From: Asterionellopsis glacialis
Lineage: Eukaryota > Bacillariophyta > Plagiogrammaphyceae > Rhaphoneidales > Asterionellopsidaceae
Length of the DNA stretch: 29,555 nucleotides
Direction: 5' to 3'
NCBI GenBank assembly: GCA_014885115.2
Contig: WKLE02000465.1
Span: 1,301-30,855, forward strand
The notes below the pieces were generated by a model. It did not search any database. It worked only from the letters and a program-made list of their open reading frames with translations, and had not been told where the DNA came from. Each line of letters begins with the position of its first letter. The stretch's first letter is position 1. The position numbers and the translations under genes were made by a program. Shown here in pieces: positions 18,244 to 27,500 of this stretch.

Positions 18244-20788
18244 TTAGAACTTGTTATCCTCGAACCTGCGGCCAACTGTTTCAAACAAGCAACTAGAGGT
18301 ATAGTCGGGAGCACAGGAACTAACTCTACCATCAATACTATCACGAACTTCCATGTTCTTGAGAAGACGGTTGAGCTTTCTTTCGTGTAGGTGAGGGAGT
18401 TCGGCTTGCATCAACGAACGGTCGGTCTCCTTGTCAGAGTCCTCCTTAAGCATGCGGCCTTCCTTGCGGAGACGACGAGCAGCACCCGCAGCTTCTGCCC
18501 ATTCGTCAATTGACATAAAGTCGCCAATGGAGGCTGATGTATCATTGCAGACAATAGTGGCACGTCGAGCGACTTCTTCATAGACATTGATGTCCCGATA
18601 CAACTGCATACGAGTGAAATCGAATACTCCATAGCCATCTCCGTAGTATTCGGAAGGATCTGCACCACGGAATCCCCAGTTGTAAGTGGTGCTCTGGACT
18701 CCCAAAACATCCATGAAGAAACTCGAAATGAATGAGTCTTGCAAGCCTAAGTAAGGTTCTTTGTACATGAAGAAAGCATAGGCTCCAGCCATACTGTTCG
18801 TAAGCTCGACGACGGGGCAATCCTCAAATGCATCGGTGATCATTTCCCACTTCTCTTTCATAATTGCAGAGTAAGCACCTACCCAGCTTGTTGGGTCAGA
18901 GAGCTCCTTACTCATTATCATTTGTTGAAGTTGCATTTGGCCTTCCCATGTCCACTGAGAGAGAGTACCATAGCTAAGACTATGGAAAGGACGGAGAATA
19001 TCACCGATGGCGTCGACAAAATCAGTTGAGTCTTTGCTGTACGTGATGAATCCTGCACGGACACTTGCGGAGTAACCCTTCGTAATGGCATAAGCCCAGC
19101 CATCACATTCTGGGCGTTCATCAAGAGGAATCTTAAAGTCTCTCATGCCGAAATACATTGGCCAGACATAGACTCCATCACATACGCGGCGGTTCTTGTT
19201 TGGGAGTTGCGGAGACTTGATGACGCCACTAGGATTCTGTCAAAAAAAAACAATGTCAAAGTGAACAAACAACAATAACAATTATTTAGAAGAAAGACTC
19301 CCTTGCTAAAAAATAATATACGCATACGGTATAACTTACCTCAGGAAAGACCATAGACTCAAACCAGGGGGAATTAGCTGAGGCACTAGTTGCTGCATAA
19401 GTAACATTGTCTCCACCAAGCCTTTCTGGGATGTTAGGGGGGAAGAATCCAACGTTGTTGACTGTTACAGTCTTTTCTTTGCAGCTTGGATAGCAAAGAC
19501 ATTCCTCGCCTTCATAGAAATCATCACTATGCTGATTAACCCACGTTGCAATGTTTCCATTACTGTAGCCATAGGCCGGGGCCTCCATGAGAACGTAGAT
19601 ATCACGGTTACACGTAGACTTGGCAATTTCAAGAGCTTTGGCTGCCCAAAGCATCGAAATTCCTTGCTCTGCACCTTCATTAAAAGAGATGTACCAATCA
19701 TCTCTCTCGGATTCAGGCATGGCTCCAAGATAAATCAAAAAATCTTTGGCAACAGCCTTGGCAGAGGTGGAATCATCATAGGATTGAGTCTCGTCGGTTC
19801 CTGTTGTGTACGAGGGATAGGGACCACGTCGAAGAGGAAATTTGACAGTGGGGAAAAGACCTGTACGCTCGAGGAGTTCTTCTTTGTCAAGTGGGTCTCC
19901 CCACAAGATCCAGTAGGCACGATCTTCAGTGGTGTATCCAGTTTCCACACATTCTCCATCCTCCCAATTAAGCGGCATTTTCTCATAAAGTGAGGAATCC
20001 GTAATACCTTGGGCATCTTGAGCACAAGGATACAAGTACTTCTCTCCAACGCAGCCTTCATATCCACCAAATACTCCTTCATGGTGTGCCCACCACAAAC
20101 TTTCTGCGGGGCACGCTCCTTGCATAGCTTCTTTGTGGATCATTTCATCAACATCCGTATAGATTTCAACAGTCAAAGTTGAACCACAGTCTTCGCCAGC
20201 CTTGATAAACTCTGTCACAGAGGCAGCTGCAAATGGTGTCATTGCTATCAAGAATGAAGCTGCCGTGACTAAAGCAGGACCTCCAAGGATGTAGGATCCA
20301 GCTCCGAGCAAAGCCATAGATCCGCTTCCTCCTTCGGTCGGAGAAGCAGTAGGAGAAGCAGTAGGAGAAGCAGTAGGAGAAGCGCTGGGTGAATCTGTAG
20401 CTTCTGTTGTGCAACTTTCTCCAGCAGAAACAACCATTTCGTCTCCCACAAAAGCTACTTCAGGATACACAGAATACCCTTTGAGAATAATCTTGTTGCC
20501 CTGAATTAAAATAATAGTTCCATGCGAAAAAGGAAAAAGGTTGAGGAATATACATACCATACACATGTTTCCTGAAACAAATCATCAAAAAAAGGAGGAG
20601 AGATAGCTTACCATACCAGGTGCTGACGAGAAATGATCAACGACAGGGTTGTCAAATCCCACGAGCTTCAACTTGGAGGCTCCATCAACATTGATTGAGG
20701 TTTCTGCAGGGCTGCACTCGGAAACCGCCTTGTCGATGTTACCAAGAGCAAGGATGGCAAGAGCGGACGAAGCGTAGATCTTTGTCAT
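18244..20788 (-). CDS. Secreted/membrane PLP-dependent enzyme, alliinase/TAA1-like (exons 20788-20612, 20500-19340, 19236-18244)
   Basis: Three exons, all joined in phase 0, give 776 aa. Residues 1-24 are a signal peptide. Residues 25-89 form a Cys-bounded module (C25...KLKLVGF...YSVYPEVAFVGDEMVVS...C89) shared with the divergent oxidase gene. Then come SPTA repeats (about 97-113) and a hydrophobic segment (about 121-152). From about 165 the protein resembles the fold-type I PLP family containing alliinase and tryptophan aminotransferase TAA1: WGDPLDKEELLERTG, a Gly-containing helix (ISFNEGAEQG), NPSG (N447), CDGVYVWPMYF (D466, Y469; compare D-x-x-Y-Y-W-P in the family), ITKGYSASVRAGF with K499 as the PLP lysine and R506, and FTRMQLYRD near the end. 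It should deaminate, transaminate or lyse an amino acid in the secretory pathway, a vacuole or outside the cell; the substrate is not predictable. Many Cys residues fit an oxidising compartment. An EGF-like alliinase domain is absent. Confidence 0.82.
19237..19339 (-). other. Second intron of the PLP-enzyme gene
   Basis: 103 nt on the minus strand, GTAAGT at 19339 and TTTTTGACAG at its end. It separates VFPE from NPSG, which bring the two halves of the PLP fold together. Both sides are in phase 0. Confidence 0.9.
20341..20388 (-). repeat. 12 bp tandem repeat encoding SPTA units
   Basis: Three exact GAGAAGCAGTAG units (plus-strand reading) at 20341-20376 and one degenerate unit at 20377-20388 encode the SPTASPTASPT/SPSA linker of the PLP-enzyme gene. 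Such Ser/Pro/Thr linkers are usually disordered and O-glycosylated in secreted proteins. The near-identical units suggest recent expansion and possible length polymorphism. Confidence 0.85.
20501..20611 (-). other. First intron of the PLP-enzyme gene
   Basis: 111 nt on the minus strand, GTAAGC at 20611 and TTTTAATTCAG at its end. Joining APGM to GNKIILKG keeps phase 0 and gives the best alignment with the same module in the oxidase gene. Inside the intron there is a second acceptor (TTTGTTTCAG) followed by GTATG donors, so a tiny extra exon is possible. Confidence 0.8.
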
Positions 20789-21290
20789 CGTTACTTTGAT
20801 TAAGAAAAACTTTCTTTTTTGAGAGAGAAAACAACAGCTGGTTTTACCTCCGAGAAAAAAAAATTATGAGAAGTTCTGCTCTTTTCTTCATCTGGTCGAT
20901 ATCGTCACACCACCGTAGGTGTCAAATACAAAGATACGGGCTTCTTGGTTTTAAAACTAAAAAGATCTTTTTTGGTAGGAGCATTGACCCGCCTTTCGTG
21001 TCAAGTCAAGTTCGTAGATTTTTCCAAGAAGAATGGCGACTGAATTCCTTGAAAGATACGTAAAGATTTGCACATGTCTGGTGTCTCAATTGAGTTGATC
21101 AAAAAGAAAAATCAGATGAAGTTCTCAAGAGGATCCGAGAAGATTTGCCAGATCTCAAAGAAAGAACTTTCTGAAGAATATAATTTCTCCGATGTCGGTG
21201 CTAGAGATCCAAATAAAATAATGATAAAGGAAGCCTCGTAAGATTTTTAACATGAGAAAAAGGTCCGGATTCTCCTCGAGAAGTTCCTGG

Positions 21291-21594
21291 AACCAGGTAC
21301 AATATTATGAGTACCTGGTACGAATGTACCTTATGTACTTTCTAGGTACCATTCAATTTAGCACCTACTGTACCAGATAGATATATATATGGGCTATATA
21401 AAAGGTCTACTGTCGTCTGGTCGTCTACAAGGGTCGTATAGCATACCAGGTACCGTACACTAATATATTCTTGATACCAGGTATGGTACTGGATAATAGA
21501 TACCTGGTACGATTCATTGATGTTCTGAAGGGAATACAGGCGGTACTTTTTCATCTATGATTATCGGAATAATTAGGATGGACCTTACCAGGTA
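21291..21594. promoter_or_regulatory. Cluster of TACC-W-GGTA palindromes
   Basis: Exact copies are at 21312-21320, 21444-21452, 21475-21483, 21501-21509 and 21586-21594, with a one-mismatch copy (AACCAGGTA) at 21291-21299 and partial sites (GGTACC, GTACCAGA, GGTACTGG) between them. Outside the cluster I find only two exact copies in the window (881-889 and 28167-28175). The symmetric form fits binding of a dimeric transcription factor. Confidence 0.6.
21395..21403 (+). promoter_or_regulatory. TATA-like box inside the palindrome cluster
   Basis: TATATAAAA followed by GG lies between the second and third palindromes, about 387 bp upstream of the oxidase start. It is a good TATA consensus, but the distance would imply a 5' UTR of roughly 360 nt unless that leader is spliced. 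Confidence 0.35.
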
Positions 21595-21596
21595 TG

Positions 21597-21606
21597 TATA
21601 AATATA
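21597..21606 (+). promoter_or_regulatory. TATA-like box next to the last palindrome
   Basis: TATAAATATA starts two bases after the last TACCAGGTA copy and lies 184 bp upstream of the oxidase ATG. It is an alternative core promoter to the element at 21395. Confidence 0.35.
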
Positions 21607-21789
21607 AGCGAAGTTAAGTTTAATCCACGAGTAAAAAGTCAAACTTCCGACTCTGTTGGAGAAAAAGAACTTTTCAACCTGCATAAACAGGATATTCTCA
21701 TTATTTGAGAGAATCAAACGAAGACGTGTTTTGGATGGATACCGTGAGTTTTTCTCTTGCCTCGTCATTATTTTCTTAAAAGAAGGGAG

Positions 21790-24422
21790 ATGTTTCACTA
21801 TCGATTACGTTGCAACATTTTTGCTGCTATTCTCCTCGCATGGGCGTATGCTAGTGGATTAACAAATGCTGACGGACTCGAGTCATCCTTATCTTGCACC
21901 TTTCTCTCGGATGCTCCTGTTGTGAACTTTGAAGTTCCTTCTATGCTTCACAAACTCAAGTTCGTCAATGTTCAAGCTAGAGTTTATCGTCAAACACTCT
22001 CGTCCGGTTCAACACCTCGTCTTCGCTTCATCCGTTACTCTTCAGAACCGTCTGTGGACGTGAAAGGTGATGAAATTTTGATATCTACAAAAGGCAATGT
22101 TTGTGATACCTCCAAGAAAGAAGAAGAGCAAGGAAATGGACAAGAATCTCTATCGTCATCGTCACCATCAATTAGAAGGTTTTCAAGTGCTTCAAAAGTT
22201 TTTGCCACGTTAGCCTTTGTCGTAGGAGCTGCTAACCCCCGTCTTGATTCTACTCTAAGTCTTCTTTTACTTTCTGCTACCGGTGCAATCTTCGTGCCCA
22301 ATGCTGAAGCTGAGCAAGTTGATTGTACGCCATCAGTGGAAGTTGTTTTAGAGGCACCTCCATACTATCTTGGTAGTGTTGATGAATGTCTTTCTCAAGT
22401 TGGTAATCCAGATCATTGTCCCGACCCTTTCCCTTCTTTTCCTACCTGTTCTCATCCGAATCCTTCTTGCAAGTTGGGAGTTGTAGGGGCTGGTACCGGT
22501 GGACTCTATACAGCCTTACGTCTTGTCGAAGAAGGTGTTGTACAAGGAGAAGATATTTGTGTGTTTGAAGCTACTGATAGGGTAGCAGGAAGGATTTATT
22601 CCCTACGAGGTTTTGGACCAGAGAATGATATTTCCGTTGATGCTGGTGGATACCGTACTTGGCCCGATTATACGGTGAGTCAAGTTTATTGATAATTGCA
22701 GTACTGTTTGTCTTAACATTCCATTCCTTGGGTTTCCGTAAGACTCATTTTTGATGTTATTTGTTTTATCATAATGCATATTGTTTGTCGCAGCCAACCA
22801 CACATGCACTCATTACCGAAAAGTTGGGTTTGAACGTTGCTTGCTACGAGGACGAAGAACCATGCCTCAAGTACAACATCGTTGCCGAAGATGGCGAAAA
22901 GATTGGTTTTGCCACCTTTGTCGAAGAAATGATGACGAGACTTATTGATGAGGGAGTCTGTTACTATCCTCGTCATGAGTTGGTATCTATCAAGCATAAT
23001 GACTCCAACGGAAGCAATACGCTTATGTTTGCAAATGGCGTTGTTGCTACTGCAACAGATAGCACCATTCTCAACATACCTCAACGTCCGTTATTGGAAG
23101 TCCTTCGGAAGAGTCAAATCTTAGATGACATTCAAGAAGAAAAAGACCTTTACGATTCCATGCATTCTGTCCAGACTGAATTGGTTACCAAGCTTTATCT
23201 TTATTATGAAGATGCTTGGTGGTACAAACTTGGTCTTACTAATGGTGACTTTGAAAAGCCTGGTGATGCTCGGAATATGTTACTTCAAGGAAGGTACCAT
23301 GACGGTCATGTCAAGTGTGATCCTGAAGATGAAACCAAGTGTCATGGATTTTTACTGGCCGTCTACGCACATGATTTTGGTGGTACCAAGTCTCAATACT
23401 TTCGACGTTTCCAACGGGATCGTCCTGAACCAGTCACAGTACTCTCCGACACCAATACGGAGGATGCTGAGTTTCTTCGTCATGCTCATGAACAACTTCG
23501 TCAATTTCATTTGTATGAGAATACGGATGCTCCCTATTCAGGGTTTGAAGCCAAACGCACCTTTGATGCATCCTCCCCACCCACCTTTGCTGTCTTGGCA
23601 ACGTGGAATGTAGCAACCTACGGTGCGGGCGGTGGATGGCATCATTGGACTGATTTGTCAAATATCGAAAAGGCACAGAAACCATTAAATGAATATAACA
23701 TCCATGTCATCAATGAGGCCTTTTCGAAACTTCAAGGTTGGGCTGAGGGTAGTTTGCTACTTGCAGATGAAGTATTGGAAGAATATTATGGTGTGAGCCG
23801 TCCATGGAGTTTTGAAGCTCCTGATTTTGTCCAATTCCTTGCACAAACATCATCTCAGGAATGCATCGCAGAAGATGATAGTGGTAGTGGTGGCGGTGGT
23901 GGTAGCGGAGGAGGTGGTACAGCCGACTCTGGAGGTGGTGGTTTTGATCCTTGCTTTCTTGCTGGATCTTTAGTAGAAATGGCAGATGGAGGAATGATAC
24001 CTATTGAAATGGTAAAAGAGGGTGATTTAATTGCTACTGGTATTGACGGACAAATAGGTCGTGTGACAGAAGTCTTGGTTCATGCCCTGGAAGAAGAAGT
24101 TCAAGATGTTATAATTGTATCTACATCACATGGAGAGCTGGTGGGGACACCAACTCATCCGATTTATGTCATGGGTCAATGGATGGAACTTGGGGATGCC
24201 ATGGAAAAGGGAATTGTCAAGGATACTCGGAAGGAGCAACAAAAGGTTGACTTCTTCTATAACCTTGAAATTGACGGTCATGAACCTGGAGCAAGCTCTC
24301 ATTCATATGTTGTGAATGGGATAGTTGCATCAGGACTTGGAGACAACCCAGTTTTGAATACCATGTTCCCACGTCAATCTGTTTGGCAAGAGTTTGCTGG
24401 AGATATTAAAGAGTCACAGTAA
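21790..24422 (+). CDS. Secreted flavin amine oxidase with C-terminal Hint domain (exons 21790-22674, 22794-24422)
   Basis: The first ATG at 21790 and one intron give 837 aa. Residues 1-28 are a signal peptide. Residues 36-105 hold the Cys-bounded module also found in the divergent PLP gene (C36...HKLKFVNV...YSSEPSVDVKGDEILIS...C105). A Ser-rich linker and a hydrophobic segment (about 136-170) follow. The FAD domain starts with KLGVVGAGTGGLYTALRL (G233-x-G235-x-x-G238), then VFEATDRVAGRIYS (E260, ribose binding) and ends with GWAEGSLLLADEVLEEYYG, the C-terminal FAD motif of amine and L-amino-acid oxidases. After a Gly/Ser linker (about 658-679) comes a Hint domain: C682-FLAGS, GD at 705-706, T747-PTH750, and FYNLEIDG...HSYVVNGIVASGL. 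The nucleophile Cys and TxxH are present but there is no terminal His-Asn. It probably oxidises an amine or amino acid to imine plus H2O2 outside the cytosol, and the Hint part may self-cleave. Confidence 0.87.
22675..22793 (+). other. Intron of the amine oxidase-Hint gene
   Basis: 119 nt, GTGAGT at 22675 and TTGTTTGTCGCAG ending at 22793. It lies between codons and joins RTWPDYT to PTTHALITEKLG, giving a continuous oxidase domain. The unspliced frame stops 15 bases after the donor. Confidence 0.92.
23952..24335 (+). other. Hint (hedgehog/intein) domain coding region
   Basis: This marks the part of the oxidase gene from the nucleophile Cys codon (23952-23954) to about GLGDNP. Block A is CFLAGSLVEMADGG with IEMVKEGDLI; block B is STSHGELVGTPTHPIYVMG; the last strand block is FFYNLEIDGHE...SSHSYVVNGIV. 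The final residues are Ala-Ser-Gly-Leu where splicing inteins have His-Asn plus a Cys/Ser/Thr. About 28 residues follow to the stop. Confidence 0.8.
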
Positions 24423-24531
24423 ACTTATTTGATCTTATTACAATTTCATGTTATTACAAACACCCCGATATAAAATTAGAACTAGTTTACAGAGCATTAT
24501 TTTTTATTTTAATTTTTTTTCAAGAGAAATT
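24423..24531. other. Short convergent spacer, overlapping 3' UTRs likely
   Basis: Only 109 bp separate the oxidase stop and the channel stop. It is AT-rich with T tracts (about 24500-24520). Any 3' UTR of usual length would overlap the opposite transcript. Confidence 0.6.
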
Positions 24532-27500
24532 TTAACGATACGGTCGGGGTTTAGTTTCCCAAAGCAATTTGTTCAACATTGGCTGTCGGTATAGATAAAA
24601 ATCATCTCCGTCTTTGGACTTTGATTCACGTTTCCCCCTTTGTTTCAAACTGCTAGCAACCATAGCTGCTTTTCCTCCTTTTCCTGACTTTCGAAGTTCG
24701 TCCAAACGTTTTTCTTCTTTGGCTGCCTTGTATTCTTGGTATCGTTGCGCACGTTCCGCTTTTTTCTAAACAAACAATATCGACAGACAAATTTCTTCCG
24801 TGTAAGGATATAGTGAAGCAAATGAGAACAAATAATTGGTTGTCCAACCTTATTCTTACCTTGTTGTCTTCGTCGATGAATCTTGAATTGGTCAGTGCCA
24901 AGGTCAGACTTGGTTTCACAAATTTTGTCTGTACTCTTCTGTCCATGTAGAGAGTAATAATCATCATGATGAAAAAGAATGATGGGCCCTGAAGTGGCGC
25001 TTGACGAAGTCCCAAGACGGTAGAAAAGATGATAATTGCAATGTACAGAATTGTAAAGACTGTACGATTCAGCATGTACATTAGCTTGCCTCCACCTTCG
25101 TACGGTTGAGCGTACACATATCTACATATTTTCCCATTGCCAGACCCAACAACACGAGCATATAAAACATTAAAGGTGAGAACAGATTAGAAAATGATGA
25201 GCACAAGCAAGGACTGGATTTGAGAAACTACAGAATACTCACAGAGCTTGGTGAATATATACTTTGGTTGCGATGTAAAAGAAGATGGCGCATGCTCCAA
25301 GCACTACTGGAACCATAGTGCAATATACAGCACTGGTGTTTGTTTGAAAAAGGGAGGGAGGGAAAAACACAATCATCAGTTTTGTTCAAAGATACTAGCT
25401 GCACTGATTCACACGCGATGCAATACTTACCCAACCAAAAATGCGAAAATAAAGGGCGGCATAACCCAACCCCATTCAAATTGAGCTGCTGCCTTTAACT
25501 TTTCCATTTGTCGATTACTCTTGGCTTCCATCTGAATGACTTGCTGAACTCCCAAATGAATGATAATTTGTAGACTTTGACTTAATTCAAAAAAGTTTTC
25601 AGTACCGGCGGCAACAATCATATTGTTCAGGAAAAATTGACTTGACTGGGCAATGTTACCAGCAATCTTGCTAATGACAGCAGATGGACTTGAAATACCT
25701 TCTGTGAGGGTGTCGTAGATACTCCCTGATACTATAATAATAAGTAGATTGGCCAATCTGTAGACAAAGTGCCACAAAAATACAAACTTATCTACCTCGC
25801 TTCGTGTTTTGAATCGAATAAAGTTTTGTGCAATAGCCCGTAAGATGGGTGGTACAAACATCATGAAGAATTCTAAAAAGATAACAGGCAAATAACCCTG
25901 GATAAGACCATACCAAAAGGTATCTTCCTTGGGAATTAACCAGCTGGGCAAAAAGTCATCAAGTCGATCCAAGTTGGAAATCGATGTGATGAAGGTCACA
26001 ACGACAGACCAAAACAAGGCACCTGTCAACAGCAACGAATCACATTGGAGTCGTTTCCATTGGATGAGAGATGCCTCTACTGTAGCATTCTCCCAAATCA
26101 AATCTCTTGGATCTGGTGCGGATGTGGTACGCATAAAGTTGGTTTCACCTGTCAAATTGCATTGAATCGCGTTTTGTTTCGCTGTCAAGTTGGTAAACTC
26201 GACAAAGCCAGTCGTACAGGTAAGTTCTGTACTTTCACCCGTGACAAATCGTGAACCCAATTCAAGACCCATGGAAAATAAGTTTTGTGATTCTTGTGTA
26301 TCTTCTGACTTTTGTTTTTCCACCATGATCCGTTCATGTTCTTCTTCAATTTCAATATTAAGACGTTTGATTTCTGACAAATAATATGGGAATGCCTTGA
26401 CGAGTTTCTGCCCCTGACATGGCCAACATCGTGGTCTCTTGATGTTGGTCAGTGCAATTTTTGGTTCTTGAGGTTTTCCATGCTTTGAACGTCGTCGACC
26501 ACTACCATTGCTACCGCCTTGGCCTTCATCATCATCATTGTCACCATTGTTGCGACCTCGATACATTTGTTTTTCCCGAAAATGAATCGCATATAAATTT
26601 TCATAACTTTCAATATAATTTTGACGTTCTTGAATCAGTCTGGTCAATCGTGTAGCATTTAATAAAATTTCAGCTCGTTTGACTTGATTTGGAAAAATGG
26701 CTGAAAAAAATTCAAACAATTCCCGATCACGATTGTGTGAATCAGGAATATATTCCACCAAACATGAATTGCGATATTGTTCTAAATGCAATTCTACATC
26801 ATTTTGGGGTCGATGTTGTCCGTGTTGTATCTGCTGCTGCTTTTGTTTTCGTTTTTGTTGTCGTAGTATATCTTGTTGCTGCTGCTGATTTTGACCAACA
26901 TCACCATTGGCTAAAAAGTCAAATCGTAAGGCAATGAATGTTTCCCATTCCACCCATACACGCCGTAAACAATAACAATAAAATACAATAGCATAAGCCC
27001 AGGGTACCCATAAGCGTACCGATTCAGCTTCTAATCGATTAATTGTAAATCGAAAGTAACCACCTGTAATGATTCCTTCTTCGGAATCACCTTCGTAGGG
27101 GTTGGTATAATAGACAGGGATGATGGTAATGCATGCCAAGAGAAATGGATAAAAGGTACAATCATAGGCCCAACGTAAGAATCGAATCATAACGTAGGTA
27201 TCTAATCCTACGCATCGTAATAATTCTTCATCGGCAATTCCAAGGGGACGTTTGTTGGCGGCAGTTTGTGTTTTCAAATGACGATTGACAGGTGCTGTAC
27301 TTGTATCATGTAAGGCATTACTCGTTGCAGAACCTCGACGTCGATTTGAGGCAAGTATCGAGCGTCCGGATGATACACGTGAAATACGATCATCACTACT
27401 TGTCGTCAAGAAGGAACGTACAGACCGTGGATCATTATTTAAAGTGTTGTTGTTGTTTGGATCATCATTGTCATTAGTGTTGTTCTTTCTGCGAAAACAA

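Larger units (their letters stand above)
20789..21789. promoter_or_regulatory. Bidirectional promoter region of the PLP enzyme / amine oxidase pair
   Basis: This 1,001 bp stretch separates the two divergent start codons. The half nearer the oxidase contains a cluster of TACC-W-GGTA palindromes (21291-21594) and two TATA-like boxes oriented to the oxidase gene. The half nearer the PLP gene has AG-rich and AT-rich tracts but no clear TATA. No gene is seen in it. Confidence 0.6.

Noticed and set aside
22794..24422. The Hint domain as a splicing intein within the oxidase
   Set aside because: It lies after the complete oxidase domain, has no terminal His-Asn plus nucleophile, and only about 28 residues follow, so there is no C-extein to join.
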